From: GCA-016699895 sp964633435
GTDB lineage: Bacteria; Patescibacteriota; Saccharimonadia; Saccharimonadales; Saccharimonadaceae
NCBI GenBank assembly: GCA_964633435.1
Contig: CAZWHA010000010.1
Coordinates: 1 to 13,242 of the forward strand
Length of the DNA stretch: 13,242 nucleotides
Direction: 5' to 3'
In this document: positions 6,089 through 13,170 of the stretch, piece by piece
Layout of the letters: every line of letters starts with the position of its first letter
Numbering within the stretch: the first letter of the stretch is position 1
Program-made: the position numbers and the translations under genes
Notes under the pieces: generated by a model
What the model was told of the DNA's origin: nothing
The model's database searches: none
The model's input: only the letters and a program-made list of their open reading frames with translations

Positions 6089-8248
6089 ATGTTCAAGAAG
6101 CTCGTATCGAATCTGCCATTCAGCCCTTCGCTAGTTGGGCAACTTGGGTTTTACGCCCAACGTTTAAAAAAGGAGGAAGCGATTCGTCGTTTGGGCCTCA
6201 TTTTTACCGTCTTTGCCCTTGTGATACAGAGTATCGCAGTCTTCAACCCGCCAGAGTCAGCTAACGCTGCTACCGGTAACGACATGTGCCCGGGTGTCAC
6301 GGCTAATGCGGCTGGCGCAAAAAAGGTAAAGGACTGTTACAATAATAATACTCGTCATTTCAAGGACGTTCTGAGCTTCTTTGGCATCAAAAAGGACGAC
6401 CTATGGAAGGCTCTTGACGGCAGCGCTTCATTTCGCAGCACCAGCACCTACGGAAATTGGTACACCTTTGGCCACGTCAAGCGCTTTAGCGGTGACAAAA
6501 ACTTCTCTGGACAAGTTCCTGGCGATCTGTATGCCCGAAAATGGGATCATAAAAATAATATCGACAACGGTCAGTATGGTTGGAAAGGCAAATCGAGCGG
6601 TAAAGACTTCATTATACTAGTAAATTGCGGCAACCTAGCTCTAAAGGAATTGCCGAACCCGAGCGCTAAATGCGTCAGTTTAACCGCTTCCAAGACCGAC
6701 ATCACCGCTGGCGATGCGATCACTCTGACTGCCAAGGCCTCGACTAACGATGGAGCAGATATTTCTAAATATAATTTCTCGCAGACTGGACCTGAAAATG
6801 CTACGAACTCCGTCAAGACTAGCGCTACCTCTGCCACCTGGAATCGTACTCTGACCAAAGCTGGTACGTATCAGTTCGCCGTTAGTGTCGATACTTCTAA
6901 TGCCGGTAGCAATCTGACTTCTAATGGCTGTAAAGCTACGGTAGTTGTCAAAGAGAAAGTCACCCCCAAAGCCGTCTGCGAAGACCTAACGGTCATTCCT
7001 AGCAGCGGCAAAAAAGGCACGACGTTCAAGATCACCGCCAAAGCTTCAGTATCAGGCGGCGCGACCATTAAACAATATAGCTTTACCGCCAAAGGCCCTG
7101 CTAGCTATTCCTGGAGCAATCCTACTAGTAATACAACCAGTACCTGGTCACTCACCCCAGAGCAAGCTGGCAGCTACAATACCTCTGTCTCTGTTGATAC
7201 GAGCGTCGGCGCCGTTACTGCCCCAGCCTGTAATGCTTCGTTCACTGTTACTGAAACCTCTAATCCATCAGCCGAGTGTAAACTCCTATCAGTTGAACAG
7301 CTGTCGAGGACTCAGTACAAACTCAGCGCAACTGCCTCGACCACTGATGGCGCAACAGTAACTGGTTATAGCTATGTCATCAAAGACGCTAGTGGCAAAG
7401 TCGTCAAGCAATCAGGTAAAATCAGCCAGGATACCTGGACCGTTGATCTGCCAGACAACACCAGCCTGACCAACGCTGTTACCTACAAAGCGGTCCTCAC
7501 TGTTCACACCTCACTCGGAGATAAGACTTCGGCCAATTGTGAAAAAGAAATCACTATCCCAACCGTTGAAAAATGTGAATACAATCCGGAATTACCGGCT
7601 GACGACGAAAACTGCAAGCCAGACTGTGACACTAACCCAGACATGGAAGGTTGTACCCCAGAGATCGAATTGATCAAAACTGCCGTCAACCGTAGCCAAG
7701 GCGACAAAGACGCCACGACCGTTAGGGCCAACGGCAGTGATGTGATTGTCTACACTATCACTATCAAGAACCATGGCAAAACAGCCGGTACGATCGAGCT
7801 CAACGATATGCTCGTCGACACTCTGGAATATGGTACAGTAACTGATAACGGCGGCGCGATCTTTGACGAAGCGACCAAAACCCTATCTTGGGGCGAAATC
7901 ACTGTCGAAGCCGGTGCGACGACTACCCGTTCGTTCGTTGTTACTGTTAATAATCCAGTTCCATCGACCGCTCAGAATCATGGCACCCCAGAATCGTACG
8001 ACTGTATTATGACTAATACCGTTGCCGAAGATAGCGACGCTGTTGTCAGCATCCCAGTCAACTGCCCAGCCGTCAAAGAAGTAGTTGAGCAGACCATCAT
8101 CAAACAAATCCCCGCCACTGGCGCCGGTGATAACCTCTTGTTCGGTGGCCTGGTTGCCGCAATCGTGGTGTTCTTCTACGCTCGCTCACGACAGCTCGGC
8201 AAAGAAGTACGCCTGGTACGACGTGAGTTTAATGCTGGAACATTATAG
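6089..8248 (+). CDS. Secreted, wall- or membrane-anchored modular surface protein
   Basis: A 719-residue exported protein without a recognised function. A long basic N-region (1-34, with LPFSPSLVGQLGFY at 9-22) precedes the hydrophobic stretch 36-52 and an A-N-A signal-peptidase site near residue 60. Residues 61-190 form an unrecognised domain with Cys67, Cys83 and Cys180. Three Ig/PKD-like repeats follow (about 193-287, 295-388, 395-490), each with a Cys at its start and another 84-87 residues later (195/281, 297/381, 397/484). A Cys-rich linker (496-522, starting CEYNP) leads to a DUF11-like beta domain (526-622). At the C-terminus IPATG (674-678), a hydrophobic helix (683-697) and a basic tail resemble a sortase signal, but the tail is unusually long (22 residues). 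The start has only a weak Shine-Dalgarno sequence (AGAGAAGA). I infer a cell-surface role, perhaps adhesion or host contact. Confidence 0.88.
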   Translation: MFKKLVSNLPFSPSLVGQLGFYAQRLKKEEAIRRLGLIFTVFALVIQSIAVFNPPESANAATGNDMCPGVTANAAGAKKVKDCYNNNTRHFKDVLSFFGIKKDDLWKALDGSASFRSTSTYGNWYTFGHVKRFSGDKNFSGQVPGDLYARKWDHKNNIDNGQYGWKGKSSGKDFIILVNCGNLALKELPNPSAKCVSLTASKTDITAGDAITLTAKASTNDGADISKYNFSQTGPENATNSVKTSATSATWNRTLTKAGTYQFAVSVDTSNAGSNLTSNGCKATVVVKEKVTPKAVCEDLTVIPSSGKKGTTFKITAKASVSGGATIKQYSFTAKGPASYSWSNPTSNTTSTWSLTPEQAGSYNTSVSVDTSVGAVTAPACNASFTVTETSNPSAECKLLSVEQLSRTQYKLSATASTTDGATVTGYSYVIKDASGKVVKQSGKISQDTWTVDLPDNTSLTNAVTYKAVLTVHTSLGDKTSANCEKEITIPTVEKCEYNPELPADDENCKPDCDTNPDMEGCTPEIELIKTAVNRSQGDKDATTVRANGSDVIVYTITIKNHGKTAGTIELNDMLVDTLEYGTVTDNGGAIFDEATKTLSWGEITVEAGATTTRSFVVTVNNPVPSTAQNHGTPESYDCIMTNTVAEDSDAVVSIPVNCPAVKEVVEQTIIKQIPATGAGDNLLFGGLVAAIVVFFYARSRQLGKEVRLVRREFNAGTL

Positions 8249-8277
8249 GATCGATAACTAAAGGGAGGGATATCAGA

Positions 8278-8874
8278 ATGGCAGATCATGAAAAGTTAAG
8301 TGGCGGTCAGATCGAGAATCTGAATACGCTCAGCGAAAACGCTGATAAACACGCCGAGGCGCTGCGTAACCGGCTAGAGACAGAGCGTACACCGGAAAAT
8401 GGCACCGAGCAAGGTGAAAAGAATGCTCGACACGAAGTCGAAGCCGCTTTTGAAGCAGTTGGCGGCAAGCGCGGTAATGTTGTCGCCCAGCCAAAGCAAG
8501 CTCTACCAGCAGCTAAAGTCCCTCTCAAAAAAGCCTCTGTTTCTCAGAAAAAGATCGAATACAACAAAACCCTGAAATCGATCCGCAAGGATATGACACC
8601 AGCCTCAAAGACCTTTAGTAAGGTTATTCATAATCCCGTTGTTGAAAAGACTAGTGAAGTTGCTGGTGCGACGGTCGCCCGTCCAGCCGCTCTGCTCGCT
8701 GGCAGTATCTCATCACTGGTAATAACCTCGATCGTCTACATTGTGGCCCGCCAGTATGGTTACGCGCTGTCTGGTGGCGAATGGATCGCTACCTTTATCC
8801 TGGGTTGGGCTATAGGCTTGATCATCGACTGGGTGCGCGTGGCCCTGCTCGGTAAAAAGGCTGGTCCAGCCTAG
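8278..8874 (+). CDS. Two-helix membrane protein with soluble N-terminal half
   Basis: A 198-residue protein that I cannot assign to a named family. Residues 1-110 are hydrophilic, highly charged and probably helical (rich in Glu, Lys, Ala), with no signal peptide. A conserved-looking block follows (SKVIHNPVVEKTSEVAG at 114-130). Two transmembrane helices lie at about 136-156 and 168-190, and a short basic end (GKK) suggests that both termini are cytoplasmic. AGGGAGG lies 9 nt upstream of the ATG. It starts 29 nt after the surface-protein stop with no promoter or terminator between, so the two are cotranscribed and may act together at the membrane, for instance as export partner or membrane scaffold. 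That role is inferred from adjacency only. The shared terminator lies directly downstream. Confidence 0.88.
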   Translation: MADHEKLSGGQIENLNTLSENADKHAEALRNRLETERTPENGTEQGEKNARHEVEAAFEAVGGKRGNVVAQPKQALPAAKVPLKKASVSQKKIEYNKTLKSIRKDMTPASKTFSKVIHNPVVEKTSEVAGATVARPAALLAGSISSLVITSIVYIVARQYGYALSGGEWIATFILGWAIGLIIDWVRVALLGKKAGPA

Positions 8875-8896
8875 AAACTCCCTGCTCGTTACAACT

Positions 8897-8930
8897 AAAG
8901 AAGCTCGTCCCCAAGTGGACGAGCTTCTTT
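8897..8930. terminator. Bidirectional terminator between convergent operons
   Basis: AAAGAAGCTCGTCC (8897-8910) and GGACGAGCTTCTTT (8917-8930) are perfectly complementary over 14 bp, with a 6-base loop. Each strand ends the stem in CTTCTTT, so A and U tracts are built into the stem and it can act in both directions. It sits 22 nt after the stop at 8874 and 18 nt before the stop of the convergent ATPase gene at 8949. A direct repeat GTTACAA (8888-8894 and 8931-8937) flanks it. Confidence 0.85.
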
Positions 8931-8948
8931 GTTACAAGCAGACCTGGA

Positions 8949-11900
8949 TTAATCCTGTTTAGGTCCGCTGTGAATATTACCTTGTACGTCGATAAAGATT
9001 TCATCAGTAGTGCCGCCCTGCAACCTGAGCTCGTTACCCGCGCCGTTCTTGCTATCTTCCTGAATTATAGTTTTCTCTTGCATCTCGGTAATAGCCTGGC
9101 TCCGAGCAATCCGTAGTTCGCGAGATATCTCGGCCTCCAGTGCCGCCTCGGAATCATCAGCTGGCTCCGGAGCTGTAGTCGCCGGCTCTATAACAGCCGG
9201 TGGCGCCGTATCCTGTGCGATTGCTGTGTTCTCTGTTTCATTATTCGTTGTTGTTTCAGCATCAACTATATCTGTCGAGAGTGAGTTTTCGGGTACTACC
9301 GGCTGGGTGTCCACTGAGACATCCTGGATCGTTTCTGGCTGCTGCTGAGCGACTATAACTGGAGGCTGAGCCTGATTAGCGGGATCACTGCTAGGCGTTA
9401 ATTTTGGCGGCGGGGTGACAGGTTTCAGCTGCTGTCGCTTGGCCAGCCAATCGTCGAGGAATGACGAGCCAGCACCAGACTTTGGCACGGCGGCTGCTGG
9501 TGGCATAGCGCTCTGTGTTGGGCCGACAACCCCAGAACCCATAGGTTTACCCATATTCATCGGCTGAGCTGCGCCCGGCTTCGCACCGCCTGGCATTGGA
9601 ATCGAGGCGTTTCGCATTGCCTCGAGCCGGCGCTTTTTGTCCTCTTCTTTGGCAATGTCAGCCGCCTGGAGGCGCTTGGTGATTTCGGCCTCAACAGTTG
9701 CTCTATCGCGGCCATATTTCGCCGCTGACAAGCGTTTCAGAGCGTCAGCCAGCTGTTGGTTAGGATGACCCATCGGCGGTATCCAGTCCATTGAGAACGG
9801 TGCGGAGGGCACGCCACGAATCAGTACTGATGTCACCGAAGTATAGTTTGGCATCTTCATCAAATCCTCGGCCGTAAAGGTTGGCTGGAATCTCTTCACC
9901 ATCAATTCAGCATCGGTTGTACCGATACGACCACAGATAACGGTACCGACGTTACCGATAATGGCCTCGCGGATCTTGTCGGTCAACTGCGTCATAAACT
10001 GGTTGGCGACAATCAGCGAGAGTCGATATTTTCGCGCCTCTGACAGGATCGACTCAAAGCTATCGGTTGCGAAGTTCTGGAATTCGTCGACATACAGAGT
10101 GAAATCAACCCGTTGGTCCTCTGGAATATTAGCCCGACTCATAGCCGCTTGCTGGAACTTCATCACAAAAATCATACCGAGTAGCTGAGCATTCTTTTCC
10201 CCCAGTTTACCCTTGCTCAGGTTTACCAGCAGGATCTTCTTGTTATCCATGATCTCGCGCAGGTCAAACCCGCTCTTGGTCTGACCCAAGATATTACGAA
10301 TCGCTGGGGTCATAAAGGGCGCCCATTTACTGACAACCCAAGACGTCACCTCGCCAGCATCATTCGATCGCTGAGCATTTGGCCACTCCTTGGTCCAGAA
10401 ATCGAGCACGTTCTGATCAGTAACATAGGGAATTTTTGATTTAGCGAACTCGGGATCGACCAGACATTTCGGAATATCCATAAAAGTCGCCGGATTGTTC
10501 GGATCACCCATTAACAATAGTGCAGCGTAGCGCACAATGTTCTCCATACGTGGCCCGACAATACCGGTCCGGCCCGGATCATACAAACTATAGAGCATGC
10601 TGATCATCTCGGAAATCAGAAAATCCTGCTCGTCCTTGGACTTGGCTTCAAAGATATTCAGACCGATCGGATTATCCAGATCGCTCGGCGAGAAGTAAAT
10701 AACATCCTCAACGCGCTCTTTCGGTACCATCGCCAGCAGCTCTTCTGCCAAATCACCGTGCGGGTCCACTAGCGCAAAACCCTTGCCGTCCAACATATCC
10801 TGGAGTGCCAAGTTATTTTGCAAACCAGATTTACCAGTACCAGTCTGACCAATGACATAGACATGACGACGCCGATCAATATCATTCAGACGAATCGGCT
10901 TTTTAACACCACGAAAGACGTTGTAGCCGAGCAGGAAGCCCTGATCCAGTACCTCGGTCGGTCCGTCAACTTGCTTGCTTTTTTGGCGTTCGACTTGGCT
11001 CGATGGAATATTCGTTTGGTCTGGCAAATGGAACAGGGTCGCTAGCTCGACCGTGTTTAATATATTAGTATTAACTTCGGCCGGAAAGAATCGAAAGATA
11101 TAGGATGTCACAAACTGTTCGATATTGCGTGTCGGCGTAAAGGTAAAACCATTCTTGGTCGGCGAATCGAACATCGCAAAGGCCGCAATAATGTTACTGA
11201 GCAAGACCTGTGACCGTGCAGAGGTCGATGACGACGCCACAACGCGCACCAAAACTTCGTAGCCGGCATACCGCGACTTTTCCTCCATGGCTTCGACCTT
11301 GGCTTGATCGGTGCCACTGAGCGGCTTGGCCTCATTAGTAACCGGTTCGCCGTTCTTGTTGGTGTCTGGCGGCTTCCAGAGCACCTCGAGCAACTGCGAA
11401 AAGTAATAGAGTGTCGAACCATCACCAAACGCACCAGACTTGCCACTGGCGGCACCTTTTTTGCCAGCTTTGATATTCTCGACACGCTTTTCGATCTGCT
11501 TGGCCCAACTATCTGGCGCAGGCCGAATCAGCACCTGAATACCAACACCGTCGTCGCGATTAGAGGTCGATAGCGCGTTTAAAAGCGCCCGCATAGCATC
11601 GCGCTTGCTCTCTTGATAGGTAGCGATCGGAAACTCATATGGTCGCTTGAGCGTAAACTCGCCGCCAATTGTGCCACTAATCTTGCCAACGTCACTGAAA
11701 ATATTCACTGCCTCGACCTCTTCGAGCCGAGCCGTTGGATAGGCTGCCGATACAGCTTGCTTGACCGTATCGAGTAGCACCATCGGTACCACGACATAAT
11801 ACCGAATCAGGCCGTTATGCGCCACCAGTTCGAACGAAATATGACGTTGGCCATAGAAGCGACTCTTGAATCCCTTGGTAGCCGTTGAGCTAATCACGTT

Positions 11901-12143
11901 ATACATTGTCTGCGCCTGCGACACCGTTTCGTCCACGACATCGCGCGAGTCGCGACTACCGGCGTCGATATCTTCGCTAGCTGGCGGCAAATGAATCATT
12001 AGCGGTACCATCTTGAGGCCACGCTCGTAGTTTTTCTGTTCACGAAAACTCTTGCGTGACTGCATGAAAACAATCGTCAATACAGCCGCCACTACGGCTA
12101 ATACAATAGCCCCTGTTATAATAATGCCAATCCAGCCCTCCAT
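8949..12143 (-). CDS. VirD4/HerA-type membrane-anchored ATPase (T4SS coupling protein-like)
   Basis: A 1064-residue protein of the FtsK/HerA/VirD4 ATPase superfamily, whose hexamers move DNA or protein substrates across membranes. A single N-terminal transmembrane helix (4-27) tethers it. Residues 40-400 form a poorly recognised domain. The motor domain shows Walker A GQTGTGKS (432-439), DPHGDL (460-465), Walker B LYVDEFQNF (683-691, with D686 and E687), the Gln motif ANQFMTQL (713-720) and CGRIGTTDAE (737-746). From about 845 the chain is Pro/Ala/Gln-rich and likely disordered, ending in a short ordered-looking tail (TDEIFIDVQGNIH, 1046-1058). The start is the ATG at 12143, with no Shine-Dalgarno sequence. 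The gene upstream ends two codons before in the same frame, so initiation probably depends on coupling. No relaxase or other T4SS gene is in the window, so the substrate is unknown and DNA transfer is inferred from the family. Confidence 0.92.
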   Translation of the reverse strand: MEGWIGIIITGAIVLAVVAAVLTIVFMQSRKSFREQKNYERGLKMVPLMIHLPPASEDIDAGSRDSRDVVDETVSQAQTMYNVISSTATKGFKSRFYGQRHISFELVAHNGLIRYYVVVPMVLLDTVKQAVSAAYPTARLEEVEAVNIFSDVGKISGTIGGEFTLKRPYEFPIATYQESKRDAMRALLNALSTSNRDDGVGIQVLIRPAPDSWAKQIEKRVENIKAGKKGAASGKSGAFGDGSTLYYFSQLLEVLWKPPDTNKNGEPVTNEAKPLSGTDQAKVEAMEEKSRYAGYEVLVRVVASSSTSARSQVLLSNIIAAFAMFDSPTKNGFTFTPTRNIEQFVTSYIFRFFPAEVNTNILNTVELATLFHLPDQTNIPSSQVERQKSKQVDGPTEVLDQGFLLGYNVFRGVKKPIRLNDIDRRRHVYVIGQTGTGKSGLQNNLALQDMLDGKGFALVDPHGDLAEELLAMVPKERVEDVIYFSPSDLDNPIGLNIFEAKSKDEQDFLISEMISMLYSLYDPGRTGIVGPRMENIVRYAALLLMGDPNNPATFMDIPKCLVDPEFAKSKIPYVTDQNVLDFWTKEWPNAQRSNDAGEVTSWVVSKWAPFMTPAIRNILGQTKSGFDLREIMDNKKILLVNLSKGKLGEKNAQLLGMIFVMKFQQAAMSRANIPEDQRVDFTLYVDEFQNFATDSFESILSEARKYRLSLIVANQFMTQLTDKIREAIIGNVGTVICGRIGTTDAELMVKRFQPTFTAEDLMKMPNYTSVTSVLIRGVPSAPFSMDWIPPMGHPNQQLADALKRLSAAKYGRDRATVEAEITKRLQAADIAKEEDKKRRLEAMRNASIPMPGGAKPGAAQPMNMGKPMGSGVVGPTQSAMPPAAAVPKSGAGSSFLDDWLAKRQQLKPVTPPPKLTPSSDPANQAQPPVIVAQQQPETIQDVSVDTQPVVPENSLSTDIVDAETTTNNETENTAIAQDTAPPAVIEPATTAPEPADDSEAALEAEISRELRIARSQAITEMQEKTIIQEDSKNGAGNELRLQGGTTDEIFIDVQGNIHSGPKQD

Positions 12144-12149
12144 AGCGGC

Positions 12150-12638
12150 CTAGAGGTCGTCGGGCGCCTTTCCCACCTCTTTACCATAGCGCTTGCGCAC
12201 ATAATCACGCATCAACTCGGATACTAGTTTTGCTTGTTCATACGGGTTATCCTTGGTGGTACTAATCACCTTTTTCGCCTGTTCCACCCATTCCTTTTCA
12301 ATCAGATCTTCGTCTGCTGCCGAGGCTGGAGTCGAGGCAGTGGCCGTACTCGTTGCCGCATCATCGGTAGTCGGTAAGGGAACTGGAACTTGGGCTGGAA
12401 CTACAGGCGGAGCCGCTGGCAGTGGCTGCGGCGTGCTCGTGCCTGGACCAGTTTGCAGCTCTGGACTAGGCAGCACTTCCTGATTGCCCATAGGACCAAC
12501 CTCTGGCATCGTTGGGGCAATCTCAGGCATAGACGGTGCCAAATTAGTCGCCATGCCGCCTAAATTTGGCGCCATGTTAGGATGATGCGCCTGGGGAGTT
12601 TGTTGTCTCTCAGGAGTCATATTGGTTGATGAATCCAT
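12150..12638 (-). CDS. Pro/Ala-rich small protein, partner of the ATPase gene
   Basis: A 162-residue protein of no named family that I can identify. Residues 1-108 are low-complexity, rich in Pro, Met, Ala and Thr, and likely disordered. Residues 109-155 form a charged, helical block (DLIEKEWVEQAKKVI and NPYEQAKLVSELMRDYVRKR) that looks like the conserved functional part. There is no signal peptide or membrane helix. The ATG at 12638 lies 8 nt after a TATAAT box and has no Shine-Dalgarno sequence, so a leaderless transcript is likely. Its TAG stop is followed in frame by GCC GCT and then the ATG of the VirD4/HerA-like ATPase. That adjacency suggests an adaptor or regulator of the ATPase; this is inference. 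Confidence 0.8.
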   Translation of the reverse strand: MDSSTNMTPERQQTPQAHHPNMAPNLGGMATNLAPSMPEIAPTMPEVGPMGNQEVLPSPELQTGPGTSTPQPLPAAPPVVPAQVPVPLPTTDDAATSTATASTPASAADEDLIEKEWVEQAKKVISTTKDNPYEQAKLVSELMRDYVRKRYGKEVGKAPDDL

Positions 12639-12646
12639 ACCAAAAA

Positions 12647-12655
12647 ATTATACCA
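12647..12655 (-). promoter_or_regulatory. Extended -10 promoter of the Pro-rich protein and ATPase genes
   Basis: The minus-strand TGGTATAAT is a perfect -10 hexamer with the TGn extension. No good -35 is seen 16-18 nt upstream (best GTTAAA). Only 8 nt separate the hexamer from the ATG at 12638, so a start at the usual distance gives a leader of about 0-3 nt. It lies in the 41-nt gap after the 137-aa gene, where I see no terminator. Confidence 0.6.
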
Positions 12656-12679
12656 CAAACATAGGCGTTTTAACACTGG

Positions 12680-13093
12680 TTATACCTTTTTAAATATATA
12701 GAAAATTAACAAGCCCTCGATAGCAACGATCAAAGCCACATCTGCCAACCCCAGTTCCCCAATCGAATTCAGCGATATCAGGAAAATCGGCACGAGACTG
12801 AGCACTGCAGCGATCAAATTAACTCTCTTTTGATAAACCTGGCGTCTGTCCTGCTGGGCTGGAGCTATCGGGTGCTGAGGTCGCACTGCCCGGTAGACAT
12901 TTTCGAGCATCCGAGCGATCAGTGAAAGCGCCGAAAAACTAAAAATGTAGACGGTTGCAAACACCGCTAATACCCCTATTGGTCCGGCGTTGCTGGGTGA
13001 AAATAAGTTCAATAAAAAATAAAGGCTCGAAACCGACAGTAACGCCAGCGCCGAGAGTACAACAATTGATAACCGTTGTTTAATCATAATCAT
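12680..13093 (-). CDS. Four-helix integral membrane protein, unknown function
   Basis: A 137-residue very hydrophobic protein with predicted transmembrane helices at about 8-30, 37-60, 92-109 and 114-134. A basic, probably cytoplasmic loop (61-91, RMLENVYRAVRPQHP and DRRQVYQKR) joins the two hairpins, and the C-terminus FKKV is also basic. I recognise no family motif or catalytic residue. Two starts are possible. ATG at 13093 gives MIMIKQ but lies only 1 nt after a TACAAT box. ATG at 13087, two codons later, is placed exactly where a transcript from that box would begin, which makes a 135-residue leaderless version attractive. Neither has a Shine-Dalgarno sequence. It heads the block containing the Pro-rich protein and the ATPase and may be cotranscribed with them. 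Confidence 0.75.
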   Translation of the reverse strand: MIMIKQRLSIVVLSALALLSVSSLYFLLNLFSPSNAGPIGVLAVFATVYIFSFSALSLIARMLENVYRAVRPQHPIAPAQQDRRQVYQKRVNLIAAVLSLVPIFLISLNSIGELGLADVALIVAIEGLLIFYIFKKV

Positions 13094-13094
13094 T

Positions 13095-13103
13095 ATTGTA
13101 GCA
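13095..13103 (-). promoter_or_regulatory. Extended -10 promoter of the four-helix protein gene
   Basis: The minus-strand TGCTACAAT is an extended -10 (five of six bases plus TGn). The expected start, 7-8 nt downstream, falls at 13088-13087, the first base of the second in-frame ATG. A weaker alternative upstream is ATGACT, 17 nt, TATATA (about 13139..13111), which would give a short leader that includes the first ATG. Confidence 0.45.
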
Positions 13104-13170
13104 CACCACTATATAAAGAAAATAAGTTCGAGAGTCATGATAGAGCAAACGAATCACCTCTCTTACTATA

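Noticed and set aside
5953..6264. Plus-strand 103-codon frame overlapping the start of the surface protein gene
   Set aside because: It begins upstream of the likely promoter and overlaps a gene with a clear signal peptide in another frame. Its product shows no recognisable feature.
6571..8107. Several minus-strand frames of 60-95 codons inside the surface protein gene
   Set aside because: They are antisense shadows of a gene with strong domain structure; none has a Shine-Dalgarno sequence or recognisable motif.
8888..8937. Direct repeats around the terminator as an insertion-sequence target duplication
   Set aside because: Only 36 nt lie between them, all hairpin and its edges, with no transposase or terminal inverted repeats.
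11108..11485. Minus-strand 125-codon frame inside the ATPase gene
   Set aside because: It is an alternative frame of the ATPase coding sequence, rich in Arg and Ser, as expected from a shifted frame. It shows no motif.
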